Assembly (NCBI GenBank): GCA_030682795.1
Contig: JAUXNJ010000018.1
Coordinates: forward strand, 1-64,000
Reading direction: 5' to 3'
DNA from: Sphingobacteriaceae bacterium
Lineage (GTDB): Bacteria; Bacteroidota; Bacteroidia; UBA7662
Length of the DNA: 64,000 bases
Shown: positions 30,216 through 38,609 of the stretch, piece after piece
How the letters are laid out: each line of letters starts with the position of its first letter
Numbering within the stretch: position 1 is the stretch's first letter
Notes under the pieces: model-generated
Told to the model about the DNA's origin: nothing
Seen by the model: the letters and a program-made list of their open reading frames with translations, nothing else
Databases searched by the model: none
Made by a program: the position numbers and the translations under genes

Positions 30216-30339
30216 CTAAATTGATAGCTCGAAACCATGCATCTCGTTGCATGATTCCGCTGCTGACTTAACTCAAAGATTCATTCTATCCATCCTTGCC
30301 AAGCTCAAATAGGCTTGGATAGAGTCCAAAGAGCTCCGC

Positions 30340-30996
30340 TTAAATCAATATCCCCAGCAACAGAAAGAAAGCCAGCTGAAACAACCAGTAGCGCATGAGC
30401 ATGGGGTTGTTGGTAGTGACTTTAAAGGCCTCAAATCCCCATAAAACAGCAAAAGAAAAGAGCCACCAAGCCAAGTAATTTTGCCACGGAGCCACAAAAA
30501 GGGCATCGAAAGGCGGTTGCACCCAGTTCCAGAACTCAAAATATACGGCTACGGGTTCAATGAGCACATCGCTGAGGGTAACGGCGGTGGCGCCTACCAG
30601 CGGCCGGAGCCAAACAGATACACCAATGCGGTTGGCTAGCTGCGCAGCGGCATAAATGAGAATGGTCCAGTTGATGCCAATGATCAGCGGCACGCCCAAG
30701 AGCTTGGGTCCGAGCACCTCGCCATAGGCATATTCGCCAAAAACGAGTCCGGTTGCTACCCCAGCCCATTCCACCAAAAAACCCGCCATCCACACCACCA
30801 ACAGCATCCACCAAAGTTTAGGCTGCCGCATTTGCTCGAACCACAGCAAGTGGACCGCGCCAAAAAGCAAGGTATAGGGGGTAAAAAAGAGGAAAAAAGA
30901 ACGGGTGGCGGGCCAAGCCAAACCAAGCGCACCAAAGCCATACACCATGGCCCAAAAAACCGTAAACACATTTATTTGACGAACCGATCTTTCCAC
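30340..30996 (-). CDS. Carotenoid biosynthesis protein (CruF-like hydratase)
   Basis: The 218-residue membrane protein has about seven helices and matches the DUF422/CruF family (GFLVEWAGVATGLVFGEYAYGE, with charged residues inside helices). CruF-type proteins add water at C-1'/C-2' of an acyclic carotenoid end. A GTG start at 30996 overlaps the glycosyltransferase gene by 25 bp. A later ATG at 30948 would cut into the first helix, so I prefer GTG. It is the last gene of the carotenoid cluster. Confidence 0.82.
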   Translation of the reverse strand: MERSVRQINVFTVFWAMVYGFGALGLAWPATRSFFLFFTPYTLLFGAVHLLWFEQMRQPKLWWMLLVVWMAGFLVEWAGVATGLVFGEYAYGEVLGPKLLGVPLIIGINWTILIYAAAQLANRIGVSVWLRPLVGATAVTLSDVLIEPVAVYFEFWNWVQPPFDALFVAPWQNYLAWWLFSFAVLWGFEAFKVTTNNPMLMRYWLFQLAFFLLLGILI

Positions 30997-32078
30997 TTCA
31001 GACGACGCATTTGAAAATCATACAAAGCACGGAGCAACAACCATTGCCAACTCAGCCATTGGACCAGGCCGAGGCCCAGATTCAGCGGCAGACTGTCTCC
31101 AGCGCTACGGGTGACAAAGATACGGGTTAAAACGAGGGCTGGGAGTAAAATCAGCAGCTGCAAAGGCATTTTGATGGCCAAAAGCAGCCAAATCCAACCC
31201 GTTACCAGCGCATAAAAGAGCAGCAACAGCGGCTGATGTTGAAATCCGGGTACCAGCGTTTTTGCAAAACCTGCCAAAGCTTCTTCGCCATGCTGGTACA
31301 TGCGGCATTGCAACTGGGGATGGGCGGCCAGCAGGGCCATGCCGCGGAGCGACTGCGCTTTGAGCAGGCGCATGATGGCCACATCTTCCACAATTTGGTG
31401 CTTCACTTGCTGGTGCCACTGGTATTGGCGGTACGTTTGGCCATCGAAGAGCATGAACTGTCCATTGGCGACGGCCAAACCCGACCATTTGGTGTTTTTT
31501 ACCAAAAGCAGCGGCAGCCAAGTGAGCAGCAAGTGGTGCATAAAGGGTACCAACAGCATTTCTCCCCAGCTGCGGGTGATTTGTTGCGGGAAAACAGACA
31601 ACAGCTGCAGTTGGTGCTGCTGGAGATAGGCCAAGGTAGCATGCAAGGCGCTTTCGTGCAGGCGAACGTCGGCATCTAAAAAAAGCAGGTAATCGCCTTG
31701 GGCGTGCTGGGCGAGCTGATAGCAAGCATGACTTTTACCGAGCCATGCTTCTGGCAGTGGTTGTGCGGGGAGCAGCCGGCCGCGGGGGTCCTGTTGAATG
31801 GCGACTTTGACGAGATCAGCGGTGCCGTCGGTCGATTCATCGTCGTACACCAGCCATTCGAGCTGCGGGTGGGTAAAGGCGCTAATTTGCTGGAGGAGGG
31901 CTGGCAGTCGCTCAGCTTCGTTGCGGGCTGGAATGAGGATACTTATTTTAGCGATTGAATCGGGCGCAGCGGCATGGGGGAGCTTGATGGGACTGAAGTA
32001 ATTCGACCCAGCAATGAGCAGGCGAAGGCTGGTGAGTCCTGCTAAGAACCAAAATAGTATTTCAAAAACGTGGTTCAT
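30972..32078 (-). CDS. Family 2 glycosyltransferase (carotenoid type)
   Basis: The 368-residue protein has an N-terminal membrane helix, a GT-A domain, then two or three C-terminal helices. The GT-A domain shows ISILIPARNEAERLPALL and WLVYDDESTDGTADLV, then LLFLDADVRL as the metal-binding DxD; EDVAIMRLLKA provides the base region. This is the CrtQ/CruC type of glycosyltransferase. I use the ATG at 32078, which overlaps the acyltransferase stop by 4 bp; the longer frame is unlikely. It probably attaches a sugar to the hydroxylated carotenoid. Confidence 0.82.
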   Translation of the reverse strand: MNHVFEILFWFLAGLTSLRLLIAGSNYFSPIKLPHAAAPDSIAKISILIPARNEAERLPALLQQISAFTHPQLEWLVYDDESTDGTADLVKVAIQQDPRGRLLPAQPLPEAWLGKSHACYQLAQHAQGDYLLFLDADVRLHESALHATLAYLQQHQLQLLSVFPQQITRSWGEMLLVPFMHHLLLTWLPLLLVKNTKWSGLAVANGQFMLFDGQTYRQYQWHQQVKHQIVEDVAIMRLLKAQSLRGMALLAAHPQLQCRMYQHGEEALAGFAKTLVPGFQHQPLLLLFYALVTGWIWLLLAIKMPLQLLILLPALVLTRIFVTRSAGDSLPLNLGLGLVQWLSWQWLLLRALYDFQMRRLKWKDRFVK

Positions 32079-32698
32079 GGCCGCTGCTGCAGCTCGGCTG
32101 CGATTAATTCTGCTAATCGACGTTGGCAAGCTCCTTGGAAGTCGCGATACGAGGCCTCTAAGTCCATGGCATCGGCTGATTCGGATATTTTTAGAAAGTG
32201 ATACCGGCTTGGGCGTGATTTGTTGGCGAATTCAACGGCTGAAAACACAAAAACCACCTGCCAATCGAGCAAATGTAATCGGTTCAGCAGCCCTTTTTGG
32301 AAATGCAGCTCCCCTGCTTGTGCAGCGCCAATGCGGCCTTCGGGAAAAAGGAGGAGTAAGTTGGCTGGATCCTTGGTCAGTGCCTGCAGTCGCGCCAGCA
32401 TTTGCAGCTGCTCCCGTCCTTTTGGGAGTCCGATGGCCCCCAAAGCCGCTAAAAACGGTCGTTTTTGCAATTCCGCCTCGAGCATCAATACGTTAAAACG
32501 TCTTTTCCAATGCCCGGCATTGCGCAACAACATCCAGGCGCCATCCCACCAGCTGATGTGGTTGCCGAGCAATAAAACGGGCTTTTGAGCATCAAAGGGC
32601 ACCTCTTGCCAGTATTTCCGGCGAAAAAACAATCGATCTACCAGTCCAAACCAGCCCAGGAAAAACCACCTGTAAAACCGATTGAGGAGCTGCTGCAT
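32075..32698 (-). CDS. PlsC-family acyltransferase
   Basis: The 207-residue protein has a hydrophobic N-terminus. LLLGNHISWWDGAW carries an NHxxxxD motif in place of the usual HxxxxD context, and LLLFPEGRIG is motif III. These mark glycerolipid-type acyltransferases. Located between a crtD-like gene and a glycosyltransferase, it likely esterifies the carotenoid sugar as CruD does in green sulfur bacteria, but phospholipid synthesis cannot be excluded. It starts 3 nt after the crtD-like stop and overlaps the next gene by 4 bp. Confidence 0.8.
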   Translation of the reverse strand: MQQLLNRFYRWFFLGWFGLVDRLFFRRKYWQEVPFDAQKPVLLLGNHISWWDGAWMLLRNAGHWKRRFNVLMLEAELQKRPFLAALGAIGLPKGREQLQMLARLQALTKDPANLLLLFPEGRIGAAQAGELHFQKGLLNRLHLLDWQVVFVFSAVEFANKSRPSRYHFLKISESADAMDLEASYRDFQGACQRRLAELIAAELQQRP

Positions 32699-32701
32699 GG
32701 G

Positions 32702-34222
32702 TTAATGTTTTCCTTGGATGAGTTCGGTGGTGATGCGGGCCGAGAGTAAGCAAAGGGGAATACCACCGCCCGGATGTACGCTTCCGCCCGCAAAATACAA
32801 ACCTTTTACGGTGGCATGGCGGTTCGACTGCCGTAAAAAGGCTGCCCATTTGTTGTTGGATGCGGGACCATAAATGGCACCTCCTACCGAGCCGGTGTTG
32901 CGTTCAATGTCGCGCGGGTCCATCACCGTTTCGTGTAAAATGAGGTCCGCAATGGGCACTTTGAGGGTGTGAGACAGGTGCTGGTGCAGATAGATTCTGG
33001 TTTTGGCAATGTAGGCATCCCAGTCCTGCCCCGCATTTGGCGGCGTATTCACCATCACAAACCAGTTTTCATGGCCATGGGGCGCATCGGCTCGGTGGTT
33101 TTTACTGCTGATGTAAACGTAAATGGTGGGATCGCTGGTGAGCTCGCCCTTGGCAATGGCGTGAAACTCCCTCTTGTAATGGGAGCTAAAAAAGATGTTG
33201 TGCAAATCTAGCGCCGGGTACTCGCCTTTCATGGCCCAATGGTAAATGATGGCCGAGCTGCTTAATTCAGGCGCTTTTTGGGTGTTTTTACGCATATTTC
33301 GGGGGTACATGCTTGCCCGCACCTGCATCACATCTACGGCACTCACCACCAAGGTAAAAAGTTCGCGATCGTCACCAATGGTAACCCCTTTCAGCTTCTT
33401 GTTGTGAATGAAAAATTTATCGACCCGGGTGTTCAATCGCACCGTCACCCCTAGCTTCTCCATCAATTTGGACAAGGCATTTCGGATGGCAATCATCCCG
33501 CCTTGGGGATAAAAAGCGCCTTTGCCATGTTCAATGTAAGAAATAAGATTGAGCGTGGCGGGGGCCTTGTAAGGATTTGAACCGTTATAAGTGGCAAAAC
33601 GGTCGAACAGCTGCACCGTGCGCCAATGCTTGAACCACTTTTTATTGAAGCGGTGCATGGTGCCAAAAACGCCCAGCCAAGGCACGCGCAAAACCTTCAA
33701 AAAGGTGGAAAAGCGCAACAGATTGCTCCAATCTTGCAGCGAGCGGTCTAAAAACACCGGCGCGGTGGTGTCGTACATGAGCTTGGCACGCTTGAAGTAG
33801 GCTTTGGTGCGCGACTGCTCCTCGCCGATTTGCTGTTCGAGTTCGGCCGCAAACTGGTCGATGTTGCTGAAAGCGTTCACCCGAGTGCCATCGGGATAAA
33901 AATAGCGGGTGACCAGTTCAAGCTGGTCGTATTGCAAATAATCGCTCAGTTTTTCACCACAATCGGCAAATAACTCCTCGAGCAATTCGGGCATCGTAAA
34001 CAGCGAAGGACCTTTATCGAACCTGAAGCCCTCCCAGCGTTCATCGGTGAGCTTGCCGCCCAACTCGGCACCGGCTTCAAACAAAGTGACTTTATATCCG
34101 GCCCTGGCCAAGCGCGCGGCTGTGGCCATGCCAGAGATGCCGCCACCTACCACGCCAGCTGTTTTAGTGGCGCTGGTCACTGCAGAACGGTGTTTTTTAC
34201 GATGCGTATGTTCGGTGCTCAT
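32702..34222 (-). CDS. CrtD/CrtI-family carotenoid desaturase (second copy)
   Basis: The 506-residue FAD enzyme has a dinucleotide-binding start (GVVGGGISGMATAARLARAG, then VTLFEAGAELGGK) and the C-terminal FAD motif GLYFAGGSVHPGGGIPLC seen in CrtI/CrtD. It differs clearly from the CrtI upstream and is more like 1-hydroxycarotenoid 3,4-desaturases. Start is set at the ATG at 34222; another ATG lies three codons upstream. About 100 bp separate it from crtB. Confidence 0.85.
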   Translation of the reverse strand: MSTEHTHRKKHRSAVTSATKTAGVVGGGISGMATAARLARAGYKVTLFEAGAELGGKLTDERWEGFRFDKGPSLFTMPELLEELFADCGEKLSDYLQYDQLELVTRYFYPDGTRVNAFSNIDQFAAELEQQIGEEQSRTKAYFKRAKLMYDTTAPVFLDRSLQDWSNLLRFSTFLKVLRVPWLGVFGTMHRFNKKWFKHWRTVQLFDRFATYNGSNPYKAPATLNLISYIEHGKGAFYPQGGMIAIRNALSKLMEKLGVTVRLNTRVDKFFIHNKKLKGVTIGDDRELFTLVVSAVDVMQVRASMYPRNMRKNTQKAPELSSSAIIYHWAMKGEYPALDLHNIFFSSHYKREFHAIAKGELTSDPTIYVYISSKNHRADAPHGHENWFVMVNTPPNAGQDWDAYIAKTRIYLHQHLSHTLKVPIADLILHETVMDPRDIERNTGSVGGAIYGPASNNKWAAFLRQSNRHATVKGLYFAGGSVHPGGGIPLCLLSARITTELIQGKH

Positions 34223-34324
34223 AGGAAGCAAGACTGCAGGTACAAATCTAAGATTTGCGCGTCAGCTTTATAATTTCAGAAAAAATAATTGAATCAGCCT
34301 TTTGAAAGGGCGCAAATGATGCGT

Positions 34325-35164
34325 TTAGAGCATATTGAGCTTGTTCGACATCATCGAATACACTAGCAAAGCGGCTTTTTCGGCATTCGACACTCGCACC
34401 CGCGATTCCATGATTTGCTTGGAATTGACCTTGCAAATTTTATTGAACAGGTTGCGGTAAAAACGATAGGCCGTTAATACCCCAATGCGTGAACCTTTGG
34501 GCAATTGAATGATGCCGGCATAGGCTTTGTCGAAATCGAGCTCAATGTCTTTCTGGATTTCCAACTTCGCGGTTTCGTCGAGGGCAATGCCCAAGTTTAC
34601 ATTCGGAAAGTAGGTGCGACCACGGCTCAAATAATCGTCCTTGATGTCACGCAAGAAGTTTACTTTTTGGAAGGCGGCTCCCAAATGGCGTGCAGATGGT
34701 GTTAGGCGGTCGTACATTTCTGTATCGCCATCGCAAAACACACGCAAACACATCAATCCTACTACTTCGGCAGAGCCGTAAATGTATTCTGTATAATTCT
34801 CCTCAGCATACTCAATGTCCTGCAAATCCATCTCCATGCTTTTCAAAAAAGCATCGATGAGGGGCATTTCAATGCCAAAGTGCTTCACCGTATCTTGAAA
34901 CGAATCTAAAACAGGGTTCAAGCTGATGCCCCGCTCTAAAGCCAAATAGGTATCGCGCTTAAACTCTTCTAGCAAGGTGCGCTTGTCGAAATCGTGGAAA
35001 GTGTCTACAATCTCGTCGGCATAACGTACGAATCCGTAAATGGCGTAGATGGGATCGCGGTATTTTTTGTCGAAAGCCAAAATCCCCATGCTGAAGGAAG
35101 TGCTGTAGTTACGCGTAATGATGCGGCTACATTCGATGTTTGTTTTGCGGTAAAGTGACAACAT
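34325..35164 (-). CDS. crtB: Phytoene synthase
   Basis: The 279-residue enzyme joins two geranylgeranyl diphosphates to phytoene. It shows YSTSFSMGI, the two Asp-rich motifs YADEIVDTFHD (about residue 53) and FLRDIKDDYLSRGR (about 183), and CLRVF between. I use the ATG at 35164 because it gives the classical N-terminus (MLSLYRKTN); an upstream TTG is unlikely. It follows crtI with 33 bp between. Confidence 0.95.
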   Translation of the reverse strand: MLSLYRKTNIECSRIITRNYSTSFSMGILAFDKKYRDPIYAIYGFVRYADEIVDTFHDFDKRTLLEEFKRDTYLALERGISLNPVLDSFQDTVKHFGIEMPLIDAFLKSMEMDLQDIEYAEENYTEYIYGSAEVVGLMCLRVFCDGDTEMYDRLTPSARHLGAAFQKVNFLRDIKDDYLSRGRTYFPNVNLGIALDETAKLEIQKDIELDFDKAYAGIIQLPKGSRIGVLTAYRFYRNLFNKICKVNSKQIMESRVRVSNAEKAALLVYSMMSNKLNML

Positions 35165-35197
35165 ATGCGGGAATTTGATATACAACAAGGAAATATA

Positions 35198-36679
35198 CTA
35201 ATTGTTTGGGAATTCTTTGAATATCTCTTCAGCTATTACTTGTCCCGAAATGATGGTAGGTGGCACTCCTGGCCCTGGAACGGTTAATTGGCCGGTAAAA
35301 TAAAAATTGTCAAGCTTCTTGTTTTTGAGTTGCGGCTTCAAAATAGCGGTCTGCAGCAAGGTATTGGCCAAGCCATAGGCATTGCCGCGGTAGGCATGGT
35401 AGTCGGCTTTGAAATCGTTGTGCGCGTAGCTGCGTTTGTACACCACGGCATCGCGAATGCTCTGCCCGATGAGGCGCTCGAAGCGGTCCATGATGAGGTT
35501 GTAGTATTTTTCGCGGATGGCTTCGGTATCTTCCAAATCGGGTGCCAGCGGAACAAGGATCACCAGGTTTTCGCAACCTTCAGGTGCTACCGAAGGGTCT
35601 GTTTTGCTGCTGAGGGAAGTGTAAAACAGCGGCTTGCTCGGCCATTTGGGATCGGTGTAGATGTCGTGCGCATGCTGATCGAACTCCTCATCGAAAAACA
35701 GGGTGTGGTGCGTGAGGCCTTCGAGGCGTTTGTTGAGGCCGATGTAAAAAAGCAGACTCGAAGGGGCCATGGTGCGCTTTTTCCAATAATATGGCGTATA
35801 GTTGCGGTGCTCGGGCTTGAGCACTTTTTGGTCGATGTGGTGGTAGTCGGCCCCCGCCACTACAATGTCGGCCTCGAAAGTACCTGCGGTAGACTGCACT
35901 GCTGTTGCTTGGCGGCCTTTGGCATCTATAGCAGTGACTTCGGCGTTATAGATAATTTTGACGCCCTTTTCTTCGGCCAAACTCACAAAGGCCTTCACAA
36001 TTTCAAACATCCCGCCTTGAGGGTACCAAGTACCGAGCGACAAATCGGCATAATTCATCAAACTGTATAAAGCAGGGGTGTTTTGCGGCGTTGCGCCCAA
36101 AAAGAGCACCGGAAACTCCATGAGCTTGATGAGCTGCGGGTGACTGAAAAATTTGCGCACGTGCTTGCTCATGCTTTGAAACACATCCATGCGCAATACA
36201 TCGTACAGCAATTTGGGCGAGGTAAACTCGGTGATGCTGCGACTGGGTTTGTAAACAAGGTTGTTGATGCCCACTTCGTATTTGTAAGCCGCTTGCTTCA
36301 AGAACTCCCGCAAGCGTAATCCCGCCCCTGGCTCGTAGCTGTCGAACATGGCCTCGAGTTCGGTCATGTCGGCGGGAATCGTCATGCGATCGTTTTCGCC
36401 AAACACAATGGTGTAACCCGGACTCAAACGCACGAGCTCGTAATAGTCGCTCGTTTTTTTGCCAAAGCGATTGAAATAGGCATCAAACACATCAGGCATC
36501 CAGTACCAGCTGGGGCCCATGTCAAATTTATAGCCTTCGGCTTCAAATACACGGGCGCGGCCTCCGGGGGAATCGTTTTTTTCGAGTAAGGTAACTTGGT
36601 AACCGCGATCGGCCAGGGTGGTGGCGGCGGATAGTCCGGCAAATCCCGAACCAATAACAATGACTTTTTTAGCTGACAT
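35198..36679 (-). CDS. crtI: Phytoene desaturase
   Basis: The 493-residue FAD-dependent CrtI has KKVIVIGSGFAGLSAATTLA with the GxGxxG fold and LEKNDSPGGRARVF. It also holds FDMGPSWYWMPDVFDAYF and the C-terminal signature FYFTGQLTVPGPGVPPTIIS. It converts phytoene to lycopene or neurosporene. The start is the ATG at 36679 (MSAKKVIVIG). It is the first gene of the carotenoid block, lying after the sigma-factor terminator. Confidence 0.95.
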   Translation of the reverse strand: MSAKKVIVIGSGFAGLSAATTLADRGYQVTLLEKNDSPGGRARVFEAEGYKFDMGPSWYWMPDVFDAYFNRFGKKTSDYYELVRLSPGYTIVFGENDRMTIPADMTELEAMFDSYEPGAGLRLREFLKQAAYKYEVGINNLVYKPSRSITEFTSPKLLYDVLRMDVFQSMSKHVRKFFSHPQLIKLMEFPVLFLGATPQNTPALYSLMNYADLSLGTWYPQGGMFEIVKAFVSLAEEKGVKIIYNAEVTAIDAKGRQATAVQSTAGTFEADIVVAGADYHHIDQKVLKPEHRNYTPYYWKKRTMAPSSLLFYIGLNKRLEGLTHHTLFFDEEFDQHAHDIYTDPKWPSKPLFYTSLSSKTDPSVAPEGCENLVILVPLAPDLEDTEAIREKYYNLIMDRFERLIGQSIRDAVVYKRSYAHNDFKADYHAYRGNAYGLANTLLQTAILKPQLKNKKLDNFYFTGQLTVPGPGVPPTIISGQVIAEEIFKEFPNN

Positions 36680-36704
36680 ACGATTGTAAATACGGAATAA
36701 CAAC

Positions 36705-36736
36705 AAAAAAGGGAAAGCTTGGTTTGCTTTCCCTTT
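36705..36736 (-). terminator. Terminator between sigma factor and crtI
   Basis: GGGAAAGC (36711-36718) and GCTTTCCC (36726-36733) form the core of an 11-bp stem with flanking A/T pairs; on the minus strand a T-run follows. It should end the sigma-factor transcript, so crtI needs its own promoter or read-through. Confidence 0.8.
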
Positions 36737-36758
36737 AAAATATTACGATTTTTTTAAT

Positions 36759-37286
36759 TTATGCCGCATGCAAGCCATACATCTCGCCATAAACCTTCAA
36801 ACGCTTCTTCAGCACCTGGCGGGCTAAGTGGATGCGGGTTTTCACCGTTCCGATTGGAATACCAAAGTGGTCAGCAATTTCTTGGTATTTGTAGCCGCGG
36901 TAGTTCATCATAAAGGCCTCCTTTAATTCGAAAGGCAATTTGGCGATGGCAGCCTGGATATCGTCCATGGCCATCTTCTTTTCACCACCATTGCTGTCGG
37001 CATGTGATGGACTGTTGAGGTAATAATCGTTGTCGGTAGAGTCGAGGAAAGTATTGCGTTTCACCCGGCGACGGTAATTGTTGATGAAGGTGTTTTTCAT
37101 GATGGTGTACAACCATCCCTTCAAATTGGTGTCTTCAGTGAATTTGGTGTAATTCGAAAAAGCCTTTAAAAAAGTCTCTTGTAATAAATCGTTCGCTTCT
37201 TCCCTATCCTGGGTGAGGTATAAGGCGTAAGCCTTGAGAGAGCTGGCATGCTCTTTTACTTTGGCGGTAAAGGTTGTTGGCTTCAT
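36759..37286 (-). CDS. ECF RNA polymerase sigma factor
   Basis: The 175-residue sigma-70 family protein has region 2 (AYALYLTQDREEANDLLQET, FLKAFSNYTKFTEDTNLKGW, MKNTFINNYRR) and region 4 (LPFELKEAFMMNYRGYKYQE then IADHFGIPIGTVKTRIHLAR). No anti-sigma gene is adjacent. It directly precedes the carotenoid genes, an arrangement I recall from other Bacteroidota pigment clusters, so control of pigment synthesis is plausible. Upstream lies a 221-bp region with repeated GTTTAAC motifs. Confidence 0.92.
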   Translation of the reverse strand: MKPTTFTAKVKEHASSLKAYALYLTQDREEANDLLQETFLKAFSNYTKFTEDTNLKGWLYTIMKNTFINNYRRRVKRNTFLDSTDNDYYLNSPSHADSNGGEKKMAMDDIQAAIAKLPFELKEAFMMNYRGYKYQEIADHFGIPIGTVKTRIHLARQVLKKRLKVYGEMYGLHAA

Positions 37287-37346
37287 TTGTTGAACGTTTA
37301 ATTGAATTGCTTAAACAAACGTACTACAAGAAATCCAACTTTCCAA

Positions 37347-37502
37347 ATATCTGTTTAACTTTTATCCACAAATAGTTAAACAAAAATTAGAGACCGAGGG
37401 CTGATTTAGCAATACAAAGGCTCCAATGCGTACAAATTTGAATTGAATCCGCAAAAAAGCCAACCGAATATATGTTTAACCTTTATGTTAAAAAGATTAA
37501 AC
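37347..37502. promoter_or_regulatory. Repeated GTTTAAC motifs between ECF sigma and SRPBCC genes
   Basis: ATATCTGTTTAACTTTTAT (37347-37365) recurs as ATATATGTTTAACCTTTAT (37468-37486) with two differences. The complementary GTTAAAC occurs at 37375-37381 and ATTAAAC near 37496, giving inverted pairs. Their place ahead of the sigma-factor gene suggests binding sites, perhaps for autoregulation. Confidence 0.4.
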
Positions 37503-37507
37503 AAGAC

Positions 37508-37960
37508 TCATTTTTTAAACACCCGCTTATAAATCGGCCTGCGGTACAACATCAATCCCGCAAAAAGGGGTCGTGCTAAAAAGGCCGGCAGCCAAAAGGG
37601 CGTGGTAAACTGTAGCTCGTCTACAATGCGGGTGCCGCCTTCAGGCATAGCTTCTAGCAAATGCTTGTGCTGCCAGCTGCGCAGGAAAAATGGCAGTTGC
37701 ACCCCTTTGTCTATAAAATAAAAAGCAGTTGCCGTTTGCTGCTGCTCGGTGATCACACTTCTCCATACCTGCTTAAAGAAGATGAAGTTCAGCTCTATCC
37801 ACACCTCGTTGCCGGGCGTCTCCCCATCGTAGCGCAATAATTTGGCGGGTGGAAAAGGCGGATTGAGCTGCTCAAGCAAGCTGCGGGTGAAGGCAGCACG
37901 CACTTCGGGCAAGGAAGCAGCTACTTCAGTGGCAACGCGAACGTGAATGGGTGTGGACAT
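37508..37960 (-). CDS. SRPBCC-fold protein
   Basis: The 150-residue protein looks like a START/SRPBCC ligand-binding fold: an N-terminal beta-strand and helix (HVRVATEVAASLPEVRAAFT), a central strand-rich part, then VDELQFTTPFWLPAFLARPL and a C-terminal helix. Relatives are often encoded in Bacteroidota carotenoid clusters. It might bind a hydrophobic molecule such as a pigment precursor. The role is not established. Confidence 0.72.
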   Translation of the reverse strand: MSTPIHVRVATEVAASLPEVRAAFTRSLLEQLNPPFPPAKLLRYDGETPGNEVWIELNFIFFKQVWRSVITEQQQTATAFYFIDKGVQLPFFLRSWQHKHLLEAMPEGGTRIVDELQFTTPFWLPAFLARPLFAGLMLYRRPIYKRVFKK

Positions 37961-38066
37961 AAGGCTAAAACCAAAGCTAAAAGAGAATGTTTGAAGATGA
38001 CGATTTTGGCGGTCATTATTGCATTCTTGGCTAAAAAAGCGTATTTTCGCGCCTCATTAAGAAATT

Positions 38067-38609
38067 ATGGCACATCAGCGTTTCAATCCTTGGCACCACA
38101 CCGCAACCGACTTCAACCCCAACGGCCATGTAAATGGCATCATCGAAATCCCCAAGGGCAGTCGCGCGAAGTACGAGCTTGATAAAGACAGTGGTTTGCT
38201 GCGACTCGACCGCGTGCTGTATTCATCGGTGTATTACCCGGCCAATTATGGTTTTATTCCGCAGACCTATTGCGACGACCGCGACCCGCTCGACATCCTC
38301 ATCCTTTCCCAAATAGAAATGCAGCCGCTTTGCATTGTACCCGCCAAAGTCATTGGTGTGATGCGGATGTTAGACCAGGGCGAGGCCGATGACAAGCTGA
38401 TTGCCGTGGCCGCTGGCGACCCGAGCGTGAACCATTATAACGACATCAGCGAATTGCCGCCGCATTTTATCAGCGAAATGCGCAACTTTTTTGAAGATTA
38501 CAAAAAGCTGGAGCACAAAGAGGTGATTGTGGAAGATTTTCTCGGGCACGAAATGGCGATTCAGATTTTAGAAGAAGCCTTGGCCCTTTATCAAACAGAA
38601 ATCGCTTAA
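38067..38609 (+). CDS. ppa: Inorganic pyrophosphatase
   Basis: The 180-residue family I pyrophosphatase has [35 protein letters not shown] and the Asp-rich motif [11 protein letters not shown] with its metal-binding aspartates near residues 71-77. It drives biosynthetic reactions by removing pyrophosphate. Length is as expected for Bacteroidota. Its last 4 bp overlap the end of the converging photolyase gene. Confidence 0.95.
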   Translation: MAHQRFNPWHHTATDFNPNGHVNGIIEIPKGSRAKYELDKDSGLLRLDRVLYSSVYYPANYGFIPQTYCDDRDPLDILILSQIEMQPLCIVPAKVIGVMRMLDQGEADDKLIAVAAGDPSVNHYNDISELPPHFISEMRNFFEDYKKLEHKEVIVEDFLGHEMAIQILEEALALYQTEIA

